From Pseudomonas sp. AB6 (lineage in GTDB: Bacteria; Pseudomonadota; Gammaproteobacteria; Pseudomonadales; Pseudomonadaceae): 64,000 nt of DNA. A program made the position numbers and the translations under genes. The stretch lies in assembly GCF_034314105.1 (NCBI RefSeq), contig NZ_JAVIWJ010000001.1, positions 1,551,501-1,615,500 on the forward strand, written 5' to 3'. The notes below the pieces were generated by a model. It was not told the DNA's origin, did no database searches, and worked only from the letters and a program-made list of their open reading frames with translations. Below are positions 17,231 through 26,223 of this stretch, piece after piece. Every line of letters begins with the position of its first letter. Positions within the stretch are counted from its first letter, which is position 1.

Positions 17231-17517
17231 CCTGGATTTTCTTCATTTCAGTTTTTTGACAGCGTAAAGATTTTACATTCAACCTATTGAACTAATTGAA
17301 CTAATTAAAAAAACAAATTTATAGAATTTGACGTAGTCGGTTTGCCTGCTAGACCTCAAACAAGGCAGTGTTGTTTTGAAAATTTATGGCTTAACGCCAT
17401 TAATGGTCATGCATACACAACCTACTCAGGAAGTGTTGCCTAAGTCGAAAAGTGTCGGATGCCAAGTAGGCAGAACCTTCTTCACGTGCTAGCAGAACTT
17501 ACTAAGCGAGGCTCTTC
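17231..17517. promoter_or_regulatory. AT-rich divergent region between recombinase and transposition operon
   Basis: About 290 bases, very AT-rich at 17265-17335 with short repeats of AACTAATT. It must hold promoters for both divergent operons and may include a transposon end. The 16-mer repeats seen near 24.0 kb have no clear match here. Confidence 0.35.
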
Positions 17518-18150
17518 ATGGCTCATGCTAAATCACCCAAGTTAAGGCTCATCAAAACCGGTGCTATCCCGACCACGTACAGCCCTCGCACTTTGATTCA
17601 AGGCAATGGGTTTTTCCCGGCAATACCGGGATCGTGTCAGTTGCTGCCTAAGCTCCGATTCATGAGAGCCGATGCTTCACTGATGCTTTGCGTTCAGCAT
17701 CCAGGAAAGCATGAGTTCAAACCGGTGTCGTTCACTCACCTTCCTGCGAAGGTGATTATCGCGCCTGCGGCAGTGAAACTTCCTATGGGTGCTGATGAGT
17801 TTAAGGCCAGCGAAAGTTGGCCTCATAAAAGTCCGTTCGACCCTCAGTCCCTTGACGCCCGGTCGCTGCGCGGAATCGCAGAACTGGCGCAAGAGCCGTC
17901 AGCGCTTCCTGCGAGAACTGCAGAGATCGTCGAGCATGCTATCCGAGCCGGGTGGCTCGACGCATGCAGCACTAAGCGAGCTGTGTGGAACGACGTCAGG
18001 GCCAGGTGCCAAGAAGCGGGCATCAAGTCGCCATCCTACAAGACGGTGGCTACAGAAATTGATCGACTGTTTTCTCATGAGGTGCTGCGCTTCCACCCGC
18101 TGAATCGCGAGGCGTTTACGGAAAAGCCAGGGGGCTACCCTTCGGAATAG
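17518..18150 (+). CDS. Small protein with TnsB-like helix-turn-helix, first gene of transposition operon
   Basis: 210 residues. No TnsA-type endonuclease residues are visible, although it sits where tnsA often does. The C-terminal stretch around residues 157-181 (AVWNDVRARCQEAG then SPSYKTVATEIDRL) resembles the HTH segment of the transposase encoded next (YRTVWKGVQAACFELK then PSYETVCDRMNNL), so it may bind DNA. The N-terminal half contains a Pro-rich segment and no recognised domain. It lies about 110 bases upstream of the transposase start in the same direction. Function unknown; accessory targeting factor, regulator or partial paralogue are options. Confidence 0.6.
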   Translation: MAHAKSPKLRLIKTGAIPTTYSPRTLIQGNGFFPAIPGSCQLLPKLRFMRADASLMLCVQHPGKHEFKPVSFTHLPAKVIIAPAAVKLPMGADEFKASESWPHKSPFDPQSLDARSLRGIAELAQEPSALPARTAEIVEHAIRAGWLDACSTKRAVWNDVRARCQEAGIKSPSYKTVATEIDRLFSHEVLRFHPLNREAFTEKPGGYPSE

Positions 18151-18259
18151 CCCAAAACTTATATCCTTGGAAGCGCCGGTATCATCGGTGTCTCAAGGAC
18201 TATTGACCAGCGCGGTGCTTGCGCCTCAGCGGCGCCGGCTGGTCGCGTGGAGGTGTGCC

Positions 18260-20086
18260 ATGGGCACATACACCAATCCAGACGGCAGCAAACAGCTTGT
18301 AAATTTTGAAGGGGATATCTGGGTCGTCGAGGGCATCGACGAGACCACCCGAAAGCTGCATCTTAAAAGCATCCGTAACGACACACTGCGTCTTGTGAGC
18401 TCCGCCCAGGTAGAGTCCGTCGATCACGAGACGTTACTTCAGGCGGCTGTTGCGAAGATTGCAGACAAAACCGCGAAGCGAGCCTTAATCCTGGGTGATG
18501 ATTTCACACCAGAGCAGAAAGAGCAGGCGCGCCATCGCTTTGAAATCATAGAAAAGCAGTTTGCCGATAACTTGTCAGTCGATGAAGCCGCCAAGGAATG
18601 CGGTTTGAGTGTCCAGCGCTACTACGAAGTGCGTAAGCGTTTTAATATTGAAGTAGGCCCTATCAGCTTGCTCGGTAAAAAGCGCGGGCGCAAGAAAGGA
18701 ACTAAGGCCATCTCCCCTGAAGTCGAAAAGATCATCGCTGAGCATGTATGGCTTTTTCGGGGGGAGGGTGCATCTTATCGGACAGTTTGGAAGGGCGTCC
18801 AAGCAGCCTGCTTTGAATTGAAAATCGACAACGTGCCCTCGTATGAAACTGTATGCGATCGGATGAATAACCTGCCTGAGCACATGAAAGATCGTCAGGT
18901 AAACGGGAAGAATCATGCTGACGACGCTTTCAAGCTTCGGGACGGCTTCCGCGAGCTCAGTCGCGCGCTCGAACAGGTACAAATGGATCACACCATAGCC
19001 GACGTTTTCCTCGCGAGTCGGTATGACCGAAAAGACCCTGTTGGGCGCCCCTGGATCACAATAGCCGTTTGCGCGAAAACGAAAGTCATCCTCGGCTTCT
19101 ATATCAGCTTTCGGTATCCCAGCTTGGCCAGTGTTGCTCACACCTTGAAGCATGCAGTGATGAGTAAAGAAACGTTCATGAAGAGCGTTGGCCTGAAGGA
19201 TCATGAGTACGAGTTCTACGGCGTGTTCGATGAACTGTTAACCGACAATGCTCGTGAGTTCCGTTCGGGCAACCTCGTCGCTGCCTGCGCCTTGGAGGGG
19301 ATCAAGCTACGACATCGCCACCAGAAGCAAGACGGGGGTATCTGCGAGCGCGTCCTCGGTACCTTGAACGTTGGGTTTGTCCATATGCTTCCCGGAGGAA
19401 CAGGATCGCGGCCGCGCAAGGATCGCGATTTCAATCCGCAAAAGCACGCTGTAATGACGCTGGAAGAGTTCACCCGGTACTTCACCTTGGCCGTGTGTGA
19501 ATACCACGACACCGCTGGAGAGGATGGCAAGACTCCACGTGATCGCTGGCGGGAAGCGCTTCGGGATGCGAAAGGCCGTCCTTTGGCGCCTCGTCGCGTG
19601 CACGATGTGAAGAATTTCATCATCGAGGTGCTGCCAGAGAAGCACCCTAAGATGTCGAAAACCGGCCTCAAGGTGAACGGCTTCCGCTACTCAAACGATG
19701 TGCTTCGCCACATGATCGGGAAGCCAATTCGAGTGAAATATGATTCGGCCAACCTGTCGATGGTGTTGGCTCGGTTCGAAGGGCAGTGGATTGAAGTACC
19801 TTGCTGCGAGAAAACCACCGGTACGCTCACCGCGAAGGCGATCCTGCAGAAGTACCTCAAACGCGCTGGCAAGCTGGGTGAGCGCGCCGTAAAGGCGTTC
19901 CTCGCCCGCGCAGATCAGCTTCGCCAGTCGATCCTGCTTGATACTCCCGCCATGCGTAAGCAGCTTGAGATCAATGACGCTGATAAGGAAGTTGGGCTGG
20001 TGACCCATCACCAGCGGCCTGGCAAAAAAAGCAAGCAGGCTACCCGCAACTTTGCTCTTGATGTCGAACCTTTCGAGGGGGAATAG
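18260..20086 (+). CDS. TnsB/TniA-like DDE transposase (Mu transposase C-terminal type)
   Basis: 608 residues from ATG 18260, chosen because GGAGG lies 8 bases upstream; a TTG at 18167 would add 31 residues. HTH regions occur near residues 160-225. The catalytic triad is read as Asp in VQMDHT (codon 18986), Asp in LLTDNAREF (codon 19244) and Glu in GICERVLGTLN (codon 19346), with 33 residues between the last two, as in the retroviral integrase fold. A C-terminal Mu-type beta-barrel domain follows. It catalyses strand transfer at transposon ends. It precedes the AAA+ gene by 2 bases, as in tniA-tniB or tnsB-tnsC. Confidence 0.88.
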   Translation: MGTYTNPDGSKQLVNFEGDIWVVEGIDETTRKLHLKSIRNDTLRLVSSAQVESVDHETLLQAAVAKIADKTAKRALILGDDFTPEQKEQARHRFEIIEKQFADNLSVDEAAKECGLSVQRYYEVRKRFNIEVGPISLLGKKRGRKKGTKAISPEVEKIIAEHVWLFRGEGASYRTVWKGVQAACFELKIDNVPSYETVCDRMNNLPEHMKDRQVNGKNHADDAFKLRDGFRELSRALEQVQMDHTIADVFLASRYDRKDPVGRPWITIAVCAKTKVILGFYISFRYPSLASVAHTLKHAVMSKETFMKSVGLKDHEYEFYGVFDELLTDNAREFRSGNLVAACALEGIKLRHRHQKQDGGICERVLGTLNVGFVHMLPGGTGSRPRKDRDFNPQKHAVMTLEEFTRYFTLAVCEYHDTAGEDGKTPRDRWREALRDAKGRPLAPRRVHDVKNFIIEVLPEKHPKMSKTGLKVNGFRYSNDVLRHMIGKPIRVKYDSANLSMVLARFEGQWIEVPCCEKTTGTLTAKAILQKYLKRAGKLGERAVKAFLARADQLRQSILLDTPAMRKQLEINDADKEVGLVTHHQRPGKKSKQATRNFALDVEPFEGE

Positions 20087-20088
20087 CT

Positions 20089-20952
20089 ATGGACTTTCCG
20101 CATCTCGCTCAGAAGCTTCAGCAGGTAGCAATGCTCGATGGCCCTGAGCGCATCATGTATTGCGATAACCCGCTCTGGATCAAGACTAACACTAGCGAAA
20201 CATTCATCACGGGGATCGAGCGAATGATCCACGCGACGCGAATTGGTAGCCGATCCTGTATGGGGCTCATAGGCATCAGTGGTATCGGAAAGACGAAAAT
20301 GATTGAGCATGCTGTAACGCGGCTCAATACTCCCGACGCCACATCGATTCTCACCATCGATCTGTCTGACTACGGCCGGCACATTGACTTGCAGCAGGTT
20401 TTCCTCAGCCATCTGGGGTTCACGCAGTCGGTAAAATCCCTTTGCACCGCGTCCGGCATCAAACGCATTTCCGAGCGTATCAAAGAGATGAAGCTGGCTG
20501 TCTGCATTCTCGATGAAGGCAATGCGCTCGCTGGCGTGAAAAGCATGCTGATCCAGCCCAATTACACATACCTGCGTGCGATGGCGAATCGTGATTTTGG
20601 GGTCAGCTTAGTGGTTGCGGGTACAGAAGATTTGAAGGTCTTCTTGGGCATTGATTCTCAACTGCGATCGCGTTTCGGCGTGTGGGAAATCCGCCAGTGG
20701 CATGCAGCTGGGGAAGACTTGTCTCGCTTCCTGAAGGCGTTCGTTCGGTTCATGCCGTTGCGCAAGCCATCAACCCTGGATACCTGTGAAATCCAAGAAA
20801 GCCTGGTATCGAACTGCCGTGGTAGCACTCGCGATATCGTTTGGGTCTTGATCACCTCCGCCAAGCTGGCCATCGAGACCGGGCATGAATGCATCGACGA
20901 AGCGCTGCTGGATGCCTGTTTTGAGGCCCGGCTTCCAGCTTTCCTGGAGTAG
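20089..20952 (+). CDS. TnsC/TniB-like AAA+ ATPase, transposition regulator
   Basis: 287 residues. Walker A GISGIGKTKM is at about residues 64-73 and Walker B AVCILDEGNAL near residues 136-146; both look intact. A C-terminal region (SNCRGSTRDIVWVL) matches the TniB family sensor helix. TnsC/TniB polymerises on target DNA with ATP and recruits the DDE transposase, under TniQ control. It sits between transposase and tniQ genes with 2- and 8-base gaps, so one operon is likely. Confidence 0.88.
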   Translation: MDFPHLAQKLQQVAMLDGPERIMYCDNPLWIKTNTSETFITGIERMIHATRIGSRSCMGLIGISGIGKTKMIEHAVTRLNTPDATSILTIDLSDYGRHIDLQQVFLSHLGFTQSVKSLCTASGIKRISERIKEMKLAVCILDEGNALAGVKSMLIQPNYTYLRAMANRDFGVSLVVAGTEDLKVFLGIDSQLRSRFGVWEIRQWHAAGEDLSRFLKAFVRFMPLRKPSTLDTCEIQESLVSNCRGSTRDIVWVLITSAKLAIETGHECIDEALLDACFEARLPAFLE

Positions 20953-20960
20953 CCTTCAAC

Positions 20961-23624
20961 ATGGGGCGGCGCTGGATTGGGAGCTCTGCAAACCAAGCGC
21001 CGCTTGAAAGCGTACTTGAGTCGATCGGCGAGTATGGAGGGAATACTCATGGCAAGCTGATTATCGTTAGAGGAGAGGCTGGAGCGGGAGCTAGCGCTTT
21101 CGCTTCACGTCTCCATTCAATGCTGTTGCGCAAAAACATCCGAGCCGTTTTCGTCCCCCGAGCCCCCTTTAACGCAGACTTTGTTTTTTCTTCCCACTTC
21201 TTGAAGTCACTGGGCTTACCCAGCTCTTCTGTTGACATGATCTCAGGCCAGAAAGTCAGGCTGCATTACGAGGCAGCAATCCATCTGCGTCGTTATCAGG
21301 CTGTTATCTGCGAAGATGCTCACGATTTTTTTCATAAGCGCCAGATGAAAGTCCAAAACATCTATGGATCCATCCAGCAACTGACCCAACCACCTTACGG
21401 CCACTGCGTTGTGCTTTGTGGACTACGCGATCCATTGACTGAAGTGGGGCACGTTGCGCAAGCGATGAAGATTGATGTCGAGTACGTCGATCTGGAGCCA
21501 ATGCCTTGCGACCCGCACTACCTGGACTTCGTCCGTGACATTGCGACGGTCATGCGGATGGGCAATCCCGGCAACCGTGTTAACACATTCCTACTCTCTC
21601 TCAGAGCGAAGGGACGGGCGCTCTTACCGCTACCAGCCAGCGAGCCACGGGAGGTGCTGGTTCGACAATCTACGCTGGCCTCCGTCGGAGCAGATTCCGA
21701 TCTCGCGACTGAGCAGACTCACCTGGGTGCGTCATCCTTTCTAGCGCTTTATCCTTGCCCCTTGACCTTCTGTGGGCTCGACGTTGGCATTCTGCACGCA
21801 CACACAAAGGGGTTGGTCGGGAACACCGTGACGGTGGTCAGGGGGCTTATGGCAGCCTCAGTGGCAACTAAGGCTTCCACCTACTTTGACACGTTTGACT
21901 CCTACCCGCTGCCACCAAATGATGCGTTTCCGAGCTCACCTGCCCGCTTTGAACGAGCGAAACAGCAGAAGGTGGCACAGGAAACAAAAGGAGCAGAAGG
22001 CACTGAAGAAACCAAACAAGCTAAAGAAGCAGAGGCCGCCATTTCATCAATCGGCTCAATCGCCGACGAACTCAGTCACTCAAGCGACGCAGCACTTGAT
22101 CAACCAGCAGGATCAGAAGATCTTTTAAGCCCTGAAAGCGAACTTGGGTGCGATGACTTATTTAGGCGCCAACCCGACGCATCTGACACTCTACGCGGCA
22201 TGCAAATCCTACTGCCTTTCGTATTGGGCGAGGATCGGCAGATAGAGGTACAGTTGGAGCTTAACCTTGTCATCCCTATCACACGGACAGATCGGCCAGT
22301 CGCTGCGCCGTTTGTCGCTCCTGGAGGAGCTACAGAAAAAGGTCTTTCATTGAGTACTGTGTCGGGCAGCTCAAGCTGTCTTTATAACCAGCGCTCAGCT
22401 TCAATCGATTCGCTTACTAGCGGCAGCCGCAAGCAACGCGGGGCATTCTCAGGTTACTTGACGCCACTTCATGACGAAACCTTGGGCTCATGGTTATCAC
22501 GGAATGCGGCGTCGAGCGCGGTCACTGTCATTCACGATGGATTTCTGGAATGGTGCACCGCGCTGCTGCAGCCTACGGCCACCCCGTTTGCGCTAGCTAC
22601 CGCTCACGATCTCAGTCAGCTCTCCAGCACCAAGAATGCTGCGGAGCAGGTCGACTATGCAGATGAACACAAACCCTGGAATCCGGAGGTGCTGCTTGGC
22701 AGCCCTCGCTCCCAAGATCATGGCCAGGATGCGAGAGACCTTGAGTGCGATGACCTCTACAGGTCTGAGGTCTTCCTGAAGGCGTTCCCTGACCCGACAA
22801 GCACCCATGTGACGGAGCGCTTTCGTCTGCCGATCAATGCAGTGGATCAAAATGATAACCGCCGCTTCTGCGCCCAATGCCTAGAGGAAGATGTGGCCGC
22901 GATGAGAGCTCCTGCGTTGCGGCGTGCATGGCGTAACAGAGGCTCAGCTCTCTGTGCCGCACATCGCCAGCCAGTATTGCTACAGCAGTTGGAAAAAGGG
23001 CACCTGAGCAACTTCACGGGAGGCTGGCAAGCGTATATGCAGCAAACAACGCGAGGGTACTTCGATCATGGGGTAGGGCTGGTTTCTCGCGACCGTTGGG
23101 GATACCAAACTGCATCAGCCGAAACTAGAATTTGTCGAATAGTTTTGCGGATTCAGGTTTGGGTGGAATATGCGCCTGTGGTACCTGCGTATATGCGCCC
23201 ATCCAAATATTCGCTGTACTTCTTGCTTGGCATCTTCTTGTACCAGGGTAACCTTGTTAGCGATGGCGGCGCCGCCCGTTGGTTCCTGGTAGCTGCCCGA
23301 GGTTCGAAGTTAAATTCGCATGAGTATGACAAACCAACCGTTGCGCAGATGGTTAAAAATATCGAGTCGGCCCCGCCACGCTCGTTAGCGATTGCTTACT
23401 TACTTCTGGGTTCGGCATTTGATCTTATCTCCAAAGAAGAGGTGTGGTTTATACGCCAAACTTTAATATTCACTGCCAGTTCTTTTCCGGTGACGCGCGA
23501 CGAGCTTAAATTACTAACACGGTGCTTCCAGTCTTATCACCTCGATGCCATCTGGAGCAGCGCACTTCAGAATCTACCCATCGACGATCTCGTTCGACTG
23601 GCTTGGTTGCTAAGGGATCGTTAA
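20961..23624 (+). CDS. AAA+-like domain fused to TniQ, target-selection protein
   Basis: 887 residues, much longer than usual TniQ (about 400). Residues 1-230 look like a second AAA+ ATPase: P-loop position GEAGAGASAF (38-47), where the canonical Lys is Ala, and a Walker B-like AVICEDAHDF (114-123). Residues 320-400 are charged, low-complexity linker. TniQ begins near residue 498 with GYLTPLHDETLGSWLSRNA, and a zinc knuckle follows with C636-x2-C639 and C665-x2-H668. TniQ family proteins select targets and nucleate TnsC/TniB. The N-terminal fusion might bind the neighbouring ATPase; without the Walker Lys it is unlikely to hydrolyse ATP. The C-terminal 200 residues are unassigned. Confidence 0.78.
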   Translation: MGRRWIGSSANQAPLESVLESIGEYGGNTHGKLIIVRGEAGAGASAFASRLHSMLLRKNIRAVFVPRAPFNADFVFSSHFLKSLGLPSSSVDMISGQKVRLHYEAAIHLRRYQAVICEDAHDFFHKRQMKVQNIYGSIQQLTQPPYGHCVVLCGLRDPLTEVGHVAQAMKIDVEYVDLEPMPCDPHYLDFVRDIATVMRMGNPGNRVNTFLLSLRAKGRALLPLPASEPREVLVRQSTLASVGADSDLATEQTHLGASSFLALYPCPLTFCGLDVGILHAHTKGLVGNTVTVVRGLMAASVATKASTYFDTFDSYPLPPNDAFPSSPARFERAKQQKVAQETKGAEGTEETKQAKEAEAAISSIGSIADELSHSSDAALDQPAGSEDLLSPESELGCDDLFRRQPDASDTLRGMQILLPFVLGEDRQIEVQLELNLVIPITRTDRPVAAPFVAPGGATEKGLSLSTVSGSSSCLYNQRSASIDSLTSGSRKQRGAFSGYLTPLHDETLGSWLSRNAASSAVTVIHDGFLEWCTALLQPTATPFALATAHDLSQLSSTKNAAEQVDYADEHKPWNPEVLLGSPRSQDHGQDARDLECDDLYRSEVFLKAFPDPTSTHVTERFRLPINAVDQNDNRRFCAQCLEEDVAAMRAPALRRAWRNRGSALCAAHRQPVLLQQLEKGHLSNFTGGWQAYMQQTTRGYFDHGVGLVSRDRWGYQTASAETRICRIVLRIQVWVEYAPVVPAYMRPSKYSLYFLLGIFLYQGNLVSDGGAARWFLVAARGSKLNSHEYDKPTVAQMVKNIESAPPRSLAIAYLLLGSAFDLISKEEVWFIRQTLIFTASSFPVTRDELKLLTRCFQSYHLDAIWSSALQNLPIDDLVRLAWLLRDR

Positions 23625-24534
23625 TGACTCTAAATATGAACAAGCGGCGGAGAAAATCTGTTACCTTCAAAAATTATGGAACATCGAAGTGCAGCAGTGG
23701 CTCGTTAGAAAGGTAGATCTTCTGATAGTGGTCAAGGTACCCAAGTTGGTACTACTTAGAATCCAAAAACAAACAGCTACCTGACCATGCAAGCGCGTTC
23801 AATCCTCACGGAGGCAGTGTAGGCGTGAGGAGCTAGGCGATGGGATACACCCATAGGTTGCACCGTTCCCACGGAGACATGGAAGCACGGAGGGTTAAAG
23901 GACGCCGAGCGCCGATCGGGTTGAGTCGCTATTTCCCTCTTTGTCACCGTAAAATTTAGCGTGATCGTGCACATCCGCCGTCCAAGAATGCACGACCCAA
24001 CTGTCAATATATGAGAAAATGTCTATATTCGAGAAGCTCTGACACCACCGAGATAGAGCATTTATGCTTCGGGGAGCGACGGAACAGGGGGCTAGGCGCT
24101 GCTATCGAAAAAAACCGCAAGGCCGATATTCTCAAAAATGTTAAATTTAGCGCTCGCTTTAAGCGTCTTTAAGCATAAATTGATAATATGCCATTCACGC
24201 ATAGCTGGCCCGGCTATGATGGCACTGTATTTCTCATCGGAAAACGGTTCGATCGATTGTTACGGTTTGGTGATGCAATCGCTTTAACTATCTGTTTTAG
24301 AAAGATAAATTTAGATGGGCGTCTATGATCATCTGTTGTGGGATGGCCAATGAATAGCAAAACGTCCGTCCGTCGCGTCAGGAAGTCTTTGGTCTTTCCA
24401 CGGGAAAAGTTAATTACTTGATTATACAGGCTTTTATGTTTTGCGACACGCATGCTAAACGCTACTGTCGGCTTTGAGCGGTGCATTTCATGCGCTACAC
24501 TCAAGTCAAGTCAAGTCCGAGCGGGCAGGCAGCT
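23625..24534. other. Non-coding stretch downstream of tniQ
   Basis: About 900 bases carry no convincing gene. The main feature is a tandem 16-mer pair (listed separately). The region is AT-rich after 24000, as transposon ends and xenogeneic-silencer targets often are. A minus-strand open frame (24214-24504) has no recognisable domain or good start and is not called. Confidence 0.4.
24002..24035 (+). repeat. Tandem 16-mer repeats, possible transposase-binding sites
   Basis: TGTCAATATATGAGAA (24002-24017) and TGTCTATATTCGAGAA (24020-24035) match at 13 of 16 positions with an 18-base period. They lie 380 bases after the tniQ stop. Short tandem TnsB sites near an end are typical of Tn7-like elements; a TGT terminus fits the family. 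No matching copy was found by eye on the other side. Confidence 0.4.
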
Positions 24535-24822
24535 ATGAATCGACCCCATACGTTTGTAAGGCACCTACAAATTAAGAGTTTGCTGGCACGAATTGACAGC
24601 GACATGCATGCGCTTGAGACCAGCGATGTCAACTATCAACTGGATCGGGCATTCAGTGCCGAGCTTGATGAGCTAATAAGCCGATACGGGTACACGGATC
24701 AGGAAGTAGTGGAGCTGGTAGAGCTCGTTGAGGCTCATGAAACTCACGGCAGTGATGGTATAAAAGTGCTGATAGATCGCATCTCTCCGGGCATTGACAC
24801 TAGCGCAGGTGATGAGGCGTGA
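24535..24822 (+). CDS. Small MvaT/H-NS-like oligomerisation-domain protein
   Basis: 95 residues from ATG 24535. The helical pattern LARIDSDMHALETSD followed by AELDELISRYGYTDQEVVEL resembles the N-terminal coiled-coil dimerisation part of MvaT (compare ALKARYSFSATDVLRLL in the next gene). The AT-hook-like DNA-binding end is missing; the protein stops after a short acidic tail. A truncated H-NS-type partner that modulates silencing (as H-NST does for H-NS) is possible. Similarity is modest and read by eye. The start is supported weakly by a purine-rich GGCAGG stretch. Confidence 0.5.
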   Translation: MNRPHTFVRHLQIKSLLARIDSDMHALETSDVNYQLDRAFSAELDELISRYGYTDQEVVELVELVEAHETHGSDGIKVLIDRISPGIDTSAGDEA

Positions 24823-24946
24823 GGTATGTAACTCTCAATGGCACGCCTGCCGTCCTGTCAGGTTTCGCAGTTGCCACTTGTGGGCTATACGATCGCGCGG
24901 GCGAGGATAATCAACGAGTCGGTGTTTATTATAGGGGGGATAGGTG

Positions 24947-25330
24947 ATGACTGCGATCATGGATTACTTAGCGCTTATGGGGAAGCTAAAGAAAATCGAA
25001 GATGACACTTCTCTAGATAGGGACGCCCGATTCTATCAGGAATTTGTAGCGTTGAAAGCCCGATACAGTTTTAGTGCTACAGATGTTCTCAGATTATTGA
25101 GGCCAGCGGCGTCGGTCTCTGCGCCCTCACTGGTTGAAGATCTGTTCGAAGCACTCTTATCAGAAGAGAAGTTGAAGGCCGCTGCGAATTCAACTACAAA
25201 ACCGTTGCGCCGGTATCGAAACCCTCACACCGGAGAAGTCGTGGAAACCCGGGGCTCAAATCATGGCCGCCTTAAAGAGTGGAAAACGCAATATGGTGCA
25301 GATGTGCTGCCTAGTTGGAGAGAGTTATAA
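24947..25330 (+). CDS. MvaT/MvaU-family H-NS-like xenogeneic silencer
   Basis: 127 residues from ATG 24947 with AGGGGGGA about 7 bases upstream. Residues 1-50 form the coiled-coil oligomerisation helix. The C-terminus RRYRNPHTGEVVETRGSNH then LKEWKTQYG matches the MvaT DNA-binding domain, including the R-G-x-N minor-groove loop. These proteins bind AT-rich DNA and silence foreign genes. This copy lies within mobile DNA, not at the chromosomal mvaT locus, and its coiled-coil is shorter and divergent. A terminator-like hairpin follows about 210 bases downstream. Confidence 0.88.
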   Translation: MTAIMDYLALMGKLKKIEDDTSLDRDARFYQEFVALKARYSFSATDVLRLLRPAASVSAPSLVEDLFEALLSEEKLKAAANSTTKPLRRYRNPHTGEVVETRGSNHGRLKEWKTQYGADVLPSWREL

Positions 25331-25542
25331 TTGTCCAAGTAGAGTCTCCTCTAGTCACCCTTCGCGTCATAGCACCCCGGCTGGGCTTCTCCTATGGTTC
25401 ATATTTGCTGATCTTTAAACCAGCTTTATGGCCCGAAGCGCCGCTGAGGCTCTACATAACGTCACGTATTGCCTTCTCGACGTTCTCCTCAATACGGGCC
25501 CCTCTACCGAGGGGGCGGCCTACCTACACGGCTAATAAGATG

Positions 25543-25567
25543 GCCCGGCGGTCAGGGCGGGCTTTTT
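25543..25567 (+). terminator. Rho-independent terminator-like hairpin
   Basis: GCCCG (25543-25547) pairs with CGGGC (25558-25562), followed by TTTTT. It lies about 210 bases past the MvaT gene on the plus strand and just beyond the L31 remnant on the minus strand. The stem is short (5 bp), so strength is uncertain. Confidence 0.5.
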
Positions 25568-25621
25568 GCAACGGCTAGAATCTTCCCTGTGTAGATGGGA
25601 TGCGAAGCAGTTTTCGACATC
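25553..25621 (-). pseudogene. Fragment of a second ribosomal protein L31 gene
   Basis: The minus strand reads ASHPIYTGKIL, the conserved core of L31, in a 22-codon frame (ATG 25619-25621 to TGA). Bases 25586-25605 are identical to 26309-26328 inside the intact type B L31 gene. Flanking sequence does not extend the similarity, so this is a relic, possibly of local duplication or recombination. The stretch 25622-26152 has no gene I can support. Confidence 0.45.
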
Positions 25622-26152
25622 TGGCATTACTCCCCGATAGGTTCTACGTGCCAGAGTCGGAAGCTGATGCGGATGCGGATGCCGCACAGTTCGGCATCGA
25701 CCATAAGACAACGAGGGAGGGCTCCAAGACTGCATTGCTGTTTAACCAGAAGCTCCGCCAATCACGGCTGACGATCTTCGAACTCAACCAGCCCAAACCC
25801 GGCATGGCTCTTTTGAAAGCAAAAATATTCAGATGTGTTTCTGGACACTGGAGCACGGTTACGTGACCGCAGTCGTAGAGCGAAGCGAGTTGGATAGATA
25901 TGGGCGCGATTGACCGGCAATATAACGGCGGAAGGAACCGGTTGAATGATGGCTCGTACAGCATTCTGGCAGGGGCTGATGAAGGGGGCGATGGCGTAGA
26001 CGATAAGACGGACGAGAGTAGGGCAGGCGTCGCCTCACTTATGTTTCCTGGAATCAATCACAAAACCCAAAGCAATTTGGATCTGTCCAGGCACGGCCCG
26101 CACCTCTGTGATGCAACAACGAATCTAGACCACTTGTTTGCGACCAAACGAA

Positions 26153-26179
26153 AGCAGCCCCTTGGGTTAAGGGGCTGCT
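26153..26179 (-). terminator. Terminator of type B L31 gene
   Basis: AGCAGCCCCTT (26153-26163) pairs perfectly with AAGGGGCTGCT (26169-26179) around a 5-base loop. On the minus strand it is followed by TTTCGTTT, the expected U-rich tail. It begins 45 bases after the L31 stop. Confidence 0.8.
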
Positions 26180-26223
26180 CGGGGTCGCTGGTTTGGGAAG
26201 CGGATGAGCTAGTAGATAATGAA

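Noticed and set aside
17518..18150. TnsA endonuclease
   Set aside because: No D/E/K catalytic arrangement of a restriction-endonuclease fold is visible despite the position upstream of the transposase.
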